Shown: positions 19,517 to 28,489, numbered from the stretch's first letter. The stretch is 46,110 bases of DNA from Bacteroidota bacterium (GCA_030706385.1 JAUZOQ010000017.1:1-46110); one strand, 5' to 3'. Translations and numbers: made by a program. Notes: generated from the letters alone by a model not told the origin.

Positions 19517-19540
19517 GTGGCGGATGATAAGATCCGCCAC
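19517..19540 (-). terminator. Perfect 9-bp-stem hairpin between cytochrome b/c and Cys-rich gene
   Basis: GTGGCGGAT (19517-19525) pairs with ATCCGCCAC (19532-19540) around a 6-nt loop. It is in the short gap after the cytochrome b stop and before the Cys-rich start. There is no T-run, so it is more likely an mRNA-stability or partial-termination element than a full terminator. Confidence 0.5.
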
Positions 19541-19545
19541 ACATG

Positions 19546-21009
19546 CTATTTCAAACTGTTCAAATACGCCAACAGCGCATTCATCTGATCATCGGGTAAC
19601 TCGACAGGATCCATATTCCCGTCTTTCATTTTCTGAGTCGGAGTTTTTAGGAGATTCAACAAGGCGTCATGATTATATTTTTCTCCGATGCCGAGGAGCT
19701 TTGGGCCTGCATCTGTGCCGGTGCCATTATCTCCATGACATCCGTCGCATGAATTATCGGTAAAGAGTTTCTTACCTTTTGCTGCAAGCGGATCGGCAAG
19801 TTCGATATTCTGCGATGCCAGGCTCGATCCGGCGAGCTCGGGCTCAAACTTTGCCTTGATGAACGCTTCGGTTTCCGCTGCTTGCTTCGCCAGTTGTTTG
19901 GCAGTGGTCGTATCACGGGCATCATCGTTTCCACTTTGCCATCCGAGGAATACTAACGATCCAAGAACAAGAAGAAAACTTCCGATGGCGATCGGTCTTT
20001 TCCATGGCTTGCGCTGGTGTTTGCGATCATAGAATGGAAGCAAGGCCAGACATCCGATGATGATTGCCGGTATGACGACAATTCCGATTACGACGTTCGG
20101 GCCGCTCCAGTACTTCAGCCATTGGAAGATCGGCAAATAATACCATTCCGGTCTTGGCATAAATTGCGTATCTGCCGGGTTTGCTTTCGGGCCGAGTTCT
20201 GCAGGGGAGAGGTAAGAAAGTAATCCGAGTATACCGACGAGGATCGTAGCGAAGACGATGTCATAAACGACTTGCTTCGGATAGAACTGCTCGGTCTTCA
20301 TCTTCGGCTCGATCGGATCGGCTTTGATCGGTCCGGCAGAACCGGCTTTGCGGAAAAGAAATACGTGCGTTCCGACAAACGTGAAGATGAATGCAGGGAT
20401 CAGGAATACGTGAGCTACGAAGAATCTCGAAAGTGTAAGCGTACCCATTTCCGTGCCGCCTCGCATCAAACGCTTCAACCAATCTCCGATGATCGGCATT
20501 TCACCGGCTATATTCGTTCCGACAGCCGTGGCAAAATATGCCTTCTGGTCCCAGGGTAGAAGGTAACCGGTGAATGCCATTCCAATAACGAGCGCAAAGA
20601 GGATAAGACCGGAAAGCCAGAGAAGCTCCCGGCGGCCTTTGTATGCGCCCCAAAAATATGTCTGCGCCAAATGCACGACCAGTGTAACGACCATCGCACT
20701 CGATCCATACGAATGCAAGCTGCGGACGAACGAGCCTCCAGTTACAGCTTTGGTAATGTAGGCTACCGTCGTATGCGCATGGTCGGCGCTTGCGACATAA
20801 TACATCGCAAGAAAAATTCCGGTAATGATCTGCGATAAGAGTATATAGAGTAGTCCCGATCCGAATACATAGGCAAGCCTGGCTCCGCCAGGGATCGGTT
20901 CATCGAGTGCCTCGTGGGTCAGTTCTTTGATGCCGGTCCGTTTGTCAAACCATGACATCAACTTGCCGCTCCGCGTTGAGGTATCTTCGGTATTTGGTAT
21001 TTCTGACAT
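19546..21009 (-). CDS. Cytochrome b with C-terminal cytochrome c domain (bc complex fusion), PEWY Qo motif
   Basis: 487 residues. The full cytochrome b domain has haem ligands H99/H113 (H-x13-H) and H200/H215 (H-x14-H), [13 protein letters not shown], and an intact PEWY at residues 287-290. After the last spans, a hydrophobic segment (about 340-357) leads to a C-terminal cytochrome c domain with C421-DGC-H425. Fusion of haem c to cytochrome b or subunit IV is known in several lineages and replaces a separate cytochrome c1. It is 24 bp after Rieske and precedes the Cys-rich gene. It forms the second, compact quinol:cytochrome c oxidoreductase. Confidence 0.93.
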   Translation of the reverse strand: MSEIPNTEDTSTRSGKLMSWFDKRTGIKELTHEALDEPIPGGARLAYVFGSGLLYILLSQIITGIFLAMYYVASADHAHTTVAYITKAVTGGSFVRSLHSYGSSAMVVTLVVHLAQTYFWGAYKGRRELLWLSGLILFALVIGMAFTGYLLPWDQKAYFATAVGTNIAGEMPIIGDWLKRLMRGGTEMGTLTLSRFFVAHVFLIPAFIFTFVGTHVFLFRKAGSAGPIKADPIEPKMKTEQFYPKQVVYDIVFATILVGILGLLSYLSPAELGPKANPADTQFMPRPEWYYLPIFQWLKYWSGPNVVIGIVVIPAIIIGCLALLPFYDRKHQRKPWKRPIAIGSFLLVLGSLVFLGWQSGNDDARDTTTAKQLAKQAAETEAFIKAKFEPELAGSSLASQNIELADPLAAKGKKLFTDNSCDGCHGDNGTGTDAGPKLLGIGEKYNHDALLNLLKTPTQKMKDGNMDPVELPDDQMNALLAYLNSLK

Positions 21010-21033
21010 TGTATTTCCTTTTCGAATGCTTGA

Positions 21034-21615
21034 TCAAGCAATGACTTCTTTTGTCGGTACGAGTTGACGGAATGATTGATACCGTACTTGCAGCTTTCCG
21101 TCTGCGATGCGGGAGTCGAGTTCGTCGAGGTTGCGCGGAGGCGGACCTGAAACGAGTTTGCCATCTGTCTCGAAGACACCTTTATGGCAGGGACAGGCAA
21201 ACTTCTTATCCCCATCATCATACCGTACTGAGCAACCCAGATGGGGACAGATCGAAGTGAGTACCTTCAATTTACCATCGCCTTCTTTCACTACATAGAC
21301 GGATTTTTCCTGAATGACCTTCCGCCATCCGTCGACTTGATTGACGGTAATTACCACTTTTTTGGGAGCAGTGATCGTCGAAAGTTCGTCAACAGAACCC
21401 AGATCCGACCAGGCGGTTTCTGTCGTTACATCCGTCAGGGGATGGAGAGCGAACCGAACTAGCGGAACGGAAAGAAGTCCACCGACTGTGACGGTTCCGA
21501 TCCCGAGCAACCACCCGAGAAAGGACCGTCTTCCAGTCAGTGTTTGAGTATCCGCAGACTTCGGTGATGCTCCTGAAGCATCGGTATTTGCTTGAGTCGT
21601 CATGTTTTCATTCAT
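21034..21615 (-). CDS. Rieske [2Fe-2S] protein of the compact bc operon
   Basis: 193 residues. A hydrophilic N-terminal tail precedes a Tat-type signal anchor (GRRSFLGWLLGIGTVTVGG). The Rieske ligands are in CPHLGC and CPCHKG, followed by SGPPPRNLDE. An internal ATG at 21603 is a possible alternative start, but 21615 fits the tail. It is 18 bp after the small cytochrome c gene and 24 bp before the cytochrome b/c fusion, giving a complete three-component quinol-oxidising complex. Confidence 0.93.
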   Translation of the reverse strand: MNENMTTQANTDASGASPKSADTQTLTGRRSFLGWLLGIGTVTVGGLLSVPLVRFALHPLTDVTTETAWSDLGSVDELSTITAPKKVVITVNQVDGWRKVIQEKSVYVVKEGDGKLKVLTSICPHLGCSVRYDDGDKKFACPCHKGVFETDGKLVSGPPPRNLDELDSRIADGKLQVRYQSFRQLVPTKEVIA

Positions 21616-21633
21616 ATACTGCGGATTCCTAGA

Positions 21634-21990
21634 TTACTTTTTTTTCTGTGCAGCGAGCCATTTGCTAACGGTAGCGAGATCATCGTCAGAGCCGGTCCAT
21701 TTCTTCAGATGTTTTTTCCCATTGAGTTCTTCTTCTTTCATGAGCCAGCCTTTGATCCAATCGGCGTTATGCTTGAGGCCTACACCGGAGAGATCAGGCG
21801 GGGTTTTTCCGGGAGGAGGTGCACCATTGCGCTCGACTCCTTGAGATTCCACCGTATGACATTTGTCACATTTGTTGGCCTTAAATATTGATTTGGCATC
21901 GGAACCGGTTGCGAGATTATTGATACTTGCTGCACCGACCATCATTCCGGCCATTGTTGCTATTGCCATTATTGCTAATATTTGCTTCAT
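21634..21990 (-). CDS. Small periplasmic monohaem cytochrome c leading the compact bc operon
   Basis: 118 residues from the ATG at 21988-21990. A longer in-frame reading to 22053 would put residues ahead of a clear signal peptide (MKQILAIMAIATMAGMMVGA). There is one haem site, CDKCH. The domain contains the unusual inserted loop GVERNGAPPPGKTPPDL before the distal helix, and possible Met ligands near WLMKEEE. It probably shuttles electrons between the bc complex and the oxidase. It is the first gene of the operon, 134 bp below palindrome copy D. Confidence 0.88.
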   Translation of the reverse strand: MKQILAIMAIATMAGMMVGAASINNLATGSDAKSIFKANKCDKCHTVESQGVERNGAPPPGKTPPDLSGVGLKHNADWIKGWLMKEEELNGKKHLKKWTGSDDDLATVSKWLAAQKKK

Positions 21991-22116
21991 TGTCGTTTGT
22001 CCTTTATTGAAAGTAATTCGTAGAATGCTGTGATCGTACCTAAGAACCCCCAATATCTATGCCACGCCAGTCAGCCATCTAATTGAGCAAATTTACGATA
22101 TTTCTTAGAATTAAGT

Positions 22117-22131
22117 GTAAGAATTCTTTAC
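22117..22131. promoter_or_regulatory. GTAA-N7-TTAC operator, copy D (compact bc operon)
   Basis: The sequence GTAAGAATTCTTTAC lies about 134 bp upstream of the cytochrome c start at 21990. It differs from copy E1 at a single position (14 of 15). A run of nine T lies just to its right, giving an A-tract on the gene strand. Confidence 0.6.
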
Positions 22132-22186
22132 GGTAAACTTTTTTTTTGACTTCATGTGTACCGACTCGTTTCGGGGGAGAGATAGA

Positions 22187-22209
22187 GCAGCCCGCAAATT
22201 GCGGGCTGC
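22187..22209 (-). terminator. Terminator-like hairpin after the mtrB-like gene
   Basis: GCAGCCCGCA (22187-22196) pairs with TGCGGGCTGC (22200-22209) around a 3-nt loop. It starts 28 bp after the barrel gene's end. The minus-strand tail is pyrimidine-rich (CTCTATCTCTC), not a pure T-run. It probably separates the decahaem/barrel operon from the compact bc operon. Confidence 0.6.
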
Positions 22210-22237
22210 GACCTATGTAACATGCAATGAGTGCGCC

Positions 22238-24598
22238 TTAGAGTCGGAAGTAGAGGCTTCCGCGAATCAGGCTTGCCTTATAATTATTCATAACATTCGT
22301 GTATGGGTAATCTCCGTCTTCTTTCTGCATTGCCAATTGATAATCGGCCATAATGGAGAGATTCTTTGAGAGATCATAGGATGCCTGCGCATGGAAGAGG
22401 TTCCATGTGTATGGTCCACCCACGCGAACGAGATCGGGGCCTTGTCCCGGTCCGGGAGTCACATCGATGGTCACAATACTACCACCAGTCGAACGGATCA
22501 TCGAGAATCCGACGAGGATGTGAAGCTTCTCGATCTCATTGACCAGAAGAGTAGCATCGAGTGAACGGTCAATCGTGCGCTGGGCATCGTCGATCGTCAA
22601 AGTATCACCGTAAGGCGGAGCCGGATCGTCACCCTGGCCGCGGGTATAGGATACCGGGATCGAGAAGTAATTCGTCCGGTATTCGCCCGATGCGACGATC
22701 GAGGTCTTCTTTGTAATACTGTAGCCGATTGATCCGGAGAACGACGCCATCTTGTTTGTGAGCCTCGGATCAAACGTCTCGACGATCGGAATCATGCTGA
22801 GAAGATCGGTCATGCCGAAGACACCTTTGAACTGAAAGCCGATGCGCAGATCTTTGACCGGATTTGCGTCAAACCCGAGACTATATTTGTCTGTCTTTTC
22901 GGGATCGATGCGTATCGTATTATCCACCTGAGTTGTGGTGCCATGCATATAGGACTTGATATCGGAATGACTGTAACTTCCCGATATCTTCAGTTCATGT
23001 ATCGGACGGAACCAGAAATTCACGAACGGAGTGATTCCTTTCTGCTGGCGCGAGAGATTCGCGTTAATGAGCAAATTCGAGGAATCGTCGTCGAGTCGGT
23101 TGTAGTCCGGATTGCGTGCCGTATACTGCAATCCGGCACGGAGGTTGAGTGTATTGATCGGAGCATAGTTGATGAATCCCTCAACAAAGTGCTGAGTCAC
23201 CGTGCTGTTGATCTCGGTTTTGAAATCGGCATTATAGAGCGAACGGAAAATGGTATTGCTCGCCGAATCGGTTGTACCGACACCTGCGTTAAGCGTTCCG
23301 ATGCTCGTCAGATCGGTATTTGTATACCGATAGAGGCCTGTCAGTGTGAGTTCATCGGTGACATGGCCTGAAAGCGTCAGCGATCCGATCAAAGATTTGA
23401 ACGAATTGTTGTTGCTGGCAATCGTCGTGTCTGTGATAAGGCGTCGCCCCGAGCTGGATGGACCGATGAGGCCGGCGCCGGCTGTCGGCATATAGCCTAG
23501 CATGTTGCCTTTGATCGTGCTACCGTCCGTAGTCGTATTCTCATACCGGAGGTTCGCGGTGACCGACATTTTGTCGGACGGACGGCTAACTGCTTCGAAA
23601 TATACTATGGGCGTATTGCTCTTACGGTTGTCATCCCATGAGTACGCTAATAGCGGATTGTTGGTCGAAGTAGTTGCGACTTTAGCGAAGGGATTAGCGT
23701 AGATTCCGCTGAAACTGTTCGGGGCAAATAAAGCCCTTAAGTATGTCAGCGAGGTATCGTTCACCGGAGTATAGTTGATATCTTGGGTGAAGCGACGGAA
23801 TCCGCCACCGATCGTGAACGCCGTGTTAGTGGCCACTTTGAAGGTGCCCTGCAAAAGGTACTCGTTCGACTGGTCGTTCTTTGGTGAACTCATCCAGTAG
23901 AAATTGCCACGCGCATAGCTGCCGAAGCTGCCGTCTGCAGTATCATTTCCCGTTTTTTTCGAATCGCCGCCTACTGCCTCGGCTTCGTCGATTAACGGCG
24001 ATACCGTCATTGTATAATCGCCGGAATGACCGGTCCAGTTGTACAACATTGTTAGCTTCACCTGGTCGGAGACATCGTAAGCGATAGAGGTATTGAGGAA
24101 CTCACGTGTGTAGTTCCATTTATGCAGTCCGGTATAGATCGAATCGTCACGGTTCATGAAGTATTTCATGTTTTTGTAATCGACCTTGATATCGAACGAG
24201 TTGAACGACCGCATCCTAAAGCTTGCCGTCGTGTACGGATCGCCAATGCCATCTACGTTGAGCATGAGCTGATCCATGAAGGCTTCTTTTTTGCCCGTGC
24301 TTTCTCCGAAGAGGCTGAACGAGTTGAGCCGTAGGCCGTTGCGATAGTTCATCGCCTCGTAGTAGCGTTGCTGCGCCCAGTAGTCACTTGGATTGGAAGA
24401 GCCACCAGGCTGTGATTCCATGCCGCTGAGATAGCCCGCGGAAAATCCGAGGTTCCAGTCATAGGTATCGGAGCCGGTTGTTTCATCCTGTGCGAGAACC
24501 GGAGTTCCGGTAACTGCAAGTGCGGCGAACGTTGCTAGTACTGCGAGTGTAGTGCGAATACTAATCGTCAAGCGAGATGATTGATTATTGTTCTTCAT
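22238..24598 (-). CDS. MtrB/PioB-family outer-membrane beta-barrel (decahaem-associated)
   Basis: 786 residues. The signal peptide ends at TPVLAQ. The rest consists of many amphipathic strands with short turns and longer loops, fitting a 26-28-strand barrel of MtrB size (about 700-800), and the last residue is Leu (SLYFRL). MtrB/PioB barrels enclose a decahaem cytochrome and insulate an electron conduit across the outer membrane. The N-terminal CxxC of Shewanella MtrB is not seen. The decahaem cytochrome gene is 14 bp upstream, which makes the family call firm. No MtrC- or OmcA-like outer cytochrome is in the window. Confidence 0.85.
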   Translation of the reverse strand: MKNNNQSSRLTISIRTTLAVLATFAALAVTGTPVLAQDETTGSDTYDWNLGFSAGYLSGMESQPGGSSNPSDYWAQQRYYEAMNYRNGLRLNSFSLFGESTGKKEAFMDQLMLNVDGIGDPYTTASFRMRSFNSFDIKVDYKNMKYFMNRDDSIYTGLHKWNYTREFLNTSIAYDVSDQVKLTMLYNWTGHSGDYTMTVSPLIDEAEAVGGDSKKTGNDTADGSFGSYARGNFYWMSSPKNDQSNEYLLQGTFKVATNTAFTIGGGFRRFTQDINYTPVNDTSLTYLRALFAPNSFSGIYANPFAKVATTSTNNPLLAYSWDDNRKSNTPIVYFEAVSRPSDKMSVTANLRYENTTTDGSTIKGNMLGYMPTAGAGLIGPSSSGRRLITDTTIASNNNSFKSLIGSLTLSGHVTDELTLTGLYRYTNTDLTSIGTLNAGVGTTDSASNTIFRSLYNADFKTEINSTVTQHFVEGFINYAPINTLNLRAGLQYTARNPDYNRLDDDSSNLLINANLSRQQKGITPFVNFWFRPIHELKISGSYSHSDIKSYMHGTTTQVDNTIRIDPEKTDKYSLGFDANPVKDLRIGFQFKGVFGMTDLLSMIPIVETFDPRLTNKMASFSGSIGYSITKKTSIVASGEYRTNYFSIPVSYTRGQGDDPAPPYGDTLTIDDAQRTIDRSLDATLLVNEIEKLHILVGFSMIRSTGGSIVTIDVTPGPGQGPDLVRVGGPYTWNLFHAQASYDLSKNLSIMADYQLAMQKEDGDYPYTNVMNNYKASLIRGSLYFRL

Positions 24599-24612
24599 GG
24601 CTGTATCCTCCC

Positions 24613-25599
24613 TTAGTTGATGAAGTATTCGGAACGGTTAGAGCCATGGATCTGCGCATGGCAGCGAGTGCAATCGCCGGAAGTCTGCAGACTGAAATTG
24701 CCTCGGGAGTGTGGCACTCCGACTCCGGTTTCTTTGGAGTGGCAACTGATGCAAAGGGTTCGAGGGTCTCGATCCTTCAACATGTTTCTGGACGCTGAGC
24801 CATGACTTTCGTGACAAGCCATACAGCCGTCAATCGCTTGAGCATTGTGTTCATAAACGAACGGTCCTCTCTTGTCCTGATGGCAGCTCACGCAGAGCGT
24901 CTTGGTATCTGCCCGAAGCTGATGATCATAATCTGACCCGTGAGGATTATGACAACTTGTGCAGTTAAGAATACCTTCTTTGAGACGATGATGAGTCGGT
25001 TTATTGAAATCGGCATCAACGGTGTTATGGCAGGAAAGGCAAAGCTCGGATTGTTTTCCCTTAAGCATTGCCGATTTCCCCATTGCCATCATTTCATTCT
25101 TATGCTCTTTCGTCGGATGGAGTTCATGGCAACTTGTGCACCCAACTCCGGCCCGGAAGTGCTCGCTGAGCTTTCCATGACTCTGTTCGCCCGGCTTTTC
25201 ATGGCAATTCAGGCATGTTGCCGAGACTTCGTTAGCAGAACGGTTTTTCATAGTCTGGATCGTGCCCGGCGCGCCACCGGTTTCCAGATGATGTGCTGCA
25301 TCGCCATGGCATTGCTCGCACGCTTGTCCGTTCTTCCACATATGAGCATGAGTTGTACTCTTGAAGGAAGAGACTTGATCTTCATGACAAATGGCGCAAG
25401 TATCAGTTGATACCCATTTGCCTTGAATGTTTATCATGATCGGACGCGCCGAAGCAGTGACGTGGTCCGCCGCTGCAATTGCATGGGCGCCCTTAGCCAA
25501 AGCACTCGGATCCGGTCGCGAAGAAAATGCCTGTTCGGCGGCATTAGCGGCAAAGACAATAGCCGCACTAAATAGGATATAATATATGAGCGTTTTCAT
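24613..25599 (-). CDS. Decahaem c-type cytochrome, MtrA/DmsE family
   Basis: 328 residues, the usual MtrA/DmsE length. There is a signal peptide, then exactly ten CXXCH sites: CAICH, CEQCH, CLNCH, CTSCH, CLSCH, CTSCH, CVSCH, CMACH, CISCH and CTRCH. Many distal His residues sit in the spacers, suggesting bis-His ligation. The protein threads the partner barrel to carry electrons between periplasm and cell surface. The direction (metal reduction, iron oxidation or other) cannot be read from sequence. Two GTAA-N7-TTAC palindromes lie upstream of this first gene. Confidence 0.93.
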   Translation of the reverse strand: MKTLIYYILFSAAIVFAANAAEQAFSSRPDPSALAKGAHAIAAADHVTASARPIMINIQGKWVSTDTCAICHEDQVSSFKSTTHAHMWKNGQACEQCHGDAAHHLETGGAPGTIQTMKNRSANEVSATCLNCHEKPGEQSHGKLSEHFRAGVGCTSCHELHPTKEHKNEMMAMGKSAMLKGKQSELCLSCHNTVDADFNKPTHHRLKEGILNCTSCHNPHGSDYDHQLRADTKTLCVSCHQDKRGPFVYEHNAQAIDGCMACHESHGSASRNMLKDRDPRTLCISCHSKETGVGVPHSRGNFSLQTSGDCTRCHAQIHGSNRSEYFIN

Positions 25600-25762
25600 A
25601 AGGTGATTATTACACTATTGATGTTTATATATGACCCTTTTATACTCGTTTGCATGTCTATCGAATATGATCAGGGTGAAACTGACAGCCCCCATGGCAA
25701 AATCCATGCCGATGGCAGAAAGCCCATTACAGGATGCAAACGTGGGATAATGCAAATATACA

Positions 25763-25777
25763 GTAAATTTTTTTTAC
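25763..25777. promoter_or_regulatory. GTAA-N7-TTAC operator, copy E2
   Basis: The sequence GTAAATTTTTTTTAC is about 171 bp upstream of the decahaem start and 35 bp centre-to-centre from copy E1. Its interior is a T-run, so the match is weaker than the others, but its spacing to E1 supports paired binding. Confidence 0.45.
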
Positions 25778-25797
25778 GGCGGTTAAACTTTTTCTCC

Positions 25798-25812
25798 GTA
25801 AGAATTCTTTCC
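25798..25812. promoter_or_regulatory. GTAA-N7-TTAC operator, copy E1 (decahaem operon)
   Basis: The sequence GTAAGAATTCTTTCC matches copy D at 14 of 15 positions. The right arm has C for A. It lies about 205 bp upstream of the decahaem start at 25599 and about 130 bp upstream of the ATPase start at 25934. Confidence 0.55.
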
Positions 25813-25933
25813 GATTAAGTTCGACTTTCAACCCAATTTCGCGATTATGACGCTGGTTTTGAGTTGCAGAATTGTCGGTGATTTCCGATTCACCCGGATG
25901 GTGAAGGCGGTATTCTTTCCGTAGTTTTGTATT

Positions 25934-28489
25934 GTGAGAACTCATGAACAGGAGCATAATGAATTCCAAGGTCTCAATGAAACTGACGTTTCGAAACGAC
26001 TACGGGAAGAAGGTTATAATGAACTAGCTTCGGAAAAGCATCGCTCTTGGATCCTCATCATCTCCAGGGTTCTGAGCGAACCCATGCTGCTGCTGTTGGT
26101 TGCCTGCTGCATTATTTATTTCCTTCTTGCCGATCCCCGCGAAGCTTTCATCCTCCTTGGTTCTGCCCTTCTGGTAATTGGAATTACTTTCTACCAGGAG
26201 CGCAGATCCGAGAGAGCTCTTGAGGCACTTCGCGATCTTTCAAGCCCGCGAGCTCTGGTGATTCGCGGTGGAATTCGAAAACGCATTCCGGGTAGGGAAG
26301 TCGTTCGCGGCGATCTGATCGTCGTCTCAGAGGGTGATCGCGTTCCGGCAGATTCAGCTCTTCTGGTGAACTCGGCGATTGAAGTCGATGAGTCCTTGCT
26401 CACAGGTGAGTCTGTTCCTGTGAGAAAATCCGTCTGGGATAGGTCAACAGAGTTTTCTCGCCCCGGAGGCGATAGCCTTCCGTTCATCTATAGTGGCACA
26501 CTCATCGTCAAAGGCCGAGGGATTGCTGAAGTCCTCTCTACCGGAATGAACACGGAGATGGGCAAGATCGGAAAGGGCCTGCAATCGGTAACGCCGGAAG
26601 GCACGAAGATCCAGAAGGAGATCGGGGGCGTCGTGCGCATCATTGCCGCCGTAGGAATATCATTGTGCCTGGTCGTTACCCTGATCTATGCACTCGTTCG
26701 TGGCGAGTGGCTTCAGGGTTTTCTCTCGGGCCTAAGTCTGGCAATGGCCATGTTACCGGAAGAATTTCCTGTAGTCCTTACGGTTTTCTTGGCTCTTGGC
26801 GCGTGGCGAATGTCGAAAAGAAATATCCTGACGCGACGGATACCTGCCCTGGAAACGCTTGGCGAGACGACCGTCCTTTGTGTCGACAAAACCGGAACAT
26901 TAACCGAGAATAAAATGGTAGTCCGTGAGTTACGAACATTTCAAGGCGTTTGCCGCATATCCGACGATTCAGAAGGAGTTCTGCCTCAAGCATTTCAGCG
27001 TCTTGCAGAGTACGCCATATTCGCCAGCCCGAAAGACCCTTTCGATCCGATGGAAAAAGCGATCCATTCGTTCGGCGCTCAATTCTTCACGAAGCAAGCA
27101 TACCCGGCTTACGACCTTCGCCTCCTCCGGGAGTACCCACTTTCACCGGAGTTGCTAGCCGTCACGAATGCATGGCAGTCGAAAAATGGAGCCGATCATT
27201 TCGTCGCCACCAAAGGTGCGCTCGAATCGATCGCTGATCTTTGTCATATCGAAGACGATGATCTCGACCGCCTACACTTACTGGCAAAGGAAATGGCCGG
27301 TGAAGGCCTTCGCGTTCTCGGAGTTGCCGGAGCAGTCACCAAAGGCATCGAGTTGCCTTCCGATCCCCATGATTTTGAATTCGAGTTTCTTGGACTCATT
27401 GGGCTTTATGATCCTCCGAGAAAATCTGTTCCTGCTGCCATCAAAGAATGTTATGATGCCGGTATTCGAGTTGTGATGATAACGGGCGACTATCCTCCGA
27501 CAGCGATCGCTATCGCCAGGCAGATAGGACTTCACGATCCTGAATCGGTAATCACCGGTGCCGAGCTTGCTATTCTCGACGAGAGACTCGTGGCTCGCAA
27601 GCTGGCGAGCGTTACGATTTGCGCCAGAGTCTTACCTGAGCAGAAACTCACGATCGTCAGGGCACTGAAGTCAGGCGGCGAGATCGTCGCCATGACAGGC
27701 GATGGAGTTAACGATGCTCCGGCATTGAAAGCTGCTAATATCGGAATTGCCATGGGCGCTCGGGGAACAGATGTTGCTCGCGAAGCAGCGTCGTTAGTGC
27801 TGCTCGATGATAATTTTACTTCCATTGTCGATGCAGTCCGGAACGGTAGGAAAATATTCGACAATCTTCGCAGAGTAGCGTCCTATATCATTGCCATACA
27901 TATTCCTACTGCCGGTATGGCATTGCTTCCTTTGATTTTCGGAATGCCGATCGCGTTATTTCCGGTGCATATTGTCTTTTTGGAAATGATCATCGATCCT
28001 GCATGCTCGATCGCTTTTGAAGCAGAGCCCGAGGAAGAAGGGACAATGAAAAAACCACCGCGCGATCCGAAGGAACGACTGCTAAGCTGGCAAAGGATCG
28101 ATCTAAGCGTTTTGCAGGGTATCATATCGCTGGGAATATGCTTTGCAATTTACGCGATCGTTCTCGGGTTGAAGCGCGGCGAGATGGAAGCCAGAGCCTT
28201 GAGTTTTGCAACGCTTGTCTTCAGCAATCTTGCTTTGATTCTGACGAATCGATCGTGGAGTTCGTCAATTTTCGCATCGTTCAAGAAGAGGAATGCTGCT
28301 CTTGCAGCGGTGATCTTCGGAAGCCTCGCACTACTTGGCGTAGTCCTTTATGTGCCGACCTTCCAGAGTTTATTCCACTTCAATACACTTCACTTTGATG
28401 ATATCCTTTTCTGTTTTGCAGGAGGAATAATCAGTGTCTTTTGGTTCGAGCTCGTGAAGTTTTTCCGTCGAAGAGGCAGGAAAGCCTAG
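25934..28489 (+). CDS. P-type cation-transporting ATPase (P2-like, PEEFP variant)
   Basis: 851 residues, close to P2-type length (850-950). Motifs in order: LTGESVPVRKS (actuator), MLPEEFPVV (M4), CVDKTGTLTENKM (phosphorylated Asp) and MTGDGVNDAPALKAANIG (hinge). Ten spans are expected. The N terminus (FQGLNETDVSKRLREEGYNEL) is typical. The ion site in M4 reads PEEFP where Ca2+ pumps have PEGLP, so substrate cannot be assigned. The start is GTG at 25934. It is divergent from the decahaem operon and convergent with PEP synthase. Confidence 0.88.
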   Translation: MRTHEQEHNEFQGLNETDVSKRLREEGYNELASEKHRSWILIISRVLSEPMLLLLVACCIIYFLLADPREAFILLGSALLVIGITFYQERRSERALEALRDLSSPRALVIRGGIRKRIPGREVVRGDLIVVSEGDRVPADSALLVNSAIEVDESLLTGESVPVRKSVWDRSTEFSRPGGDSLPFIYSGTLIVKGRGIAEVLSTGMNTEMGKIGKGLQSVTPEGTKIQKEIGGVVRIIAAVGISLCLVVTLIYALVRGEWLQGFLSGLSLAMAMLPEEFPVVLTVFLALGAWRMSKRNILTRRIPALETLGETTVLCVDKTGTLTENKMVVRELRTFQGVCRISDDSEGVLPQAFQRLAEYAIFASPKDPFDPMEKAIHSFGAQFFTKQAYPAYDLRLLREYPLSPELLAVTNAWQSKNGADHFVATKGALESIADLCHIEDDDLDRLHLLAKEMAGEGLRVLGVAGAVTKGIELPSDPHDFEFEFLGLIGLYDPPRKSVPAAIKECYDAGIRVVMITGDYPPTAIAIARQIGLHDPESVITGAELAILDERLVARKLASVTICARVLPEQKLTIVRALKSGGEIVAMTGDGVNDAPALKAANIGIAMGARGTDVAREAASLVLLDDNFTSIVDAVRNGRKIFDNLRRVASYIIAIHIPTAGMALLPLIFGMPIALFPVHIVFLEMIIDPACSIAFEAEPEEEGTMKKPPRDPKERLLSWQRIDLSVLQGIISLGICFAIYAIVLGLKRGEMEARALSFATLVFSNLALILTNRSWSSSIFASFKKRNAALAAVIFGSLALLGVVLYVPTFQSLFHFNTLHFDDILFCFAGGIISVFWFELVKFFRRRGRKA

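Larger units (their letters stand above)
25600..25933. other. Divergent intergenic region, decahaem gene versus P-type ATPase
   Basis: This 334-bp region has no credible gene. It holds two GTAA-N7-TTAC palindromes, at 25763-25777 and 25798-25812, with a T-rich stretch between them. Both the minus-strand decahaem operon and the plus-strand ATPase could be controlled from it. I see no other clear motif. Confidence 0.6.
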
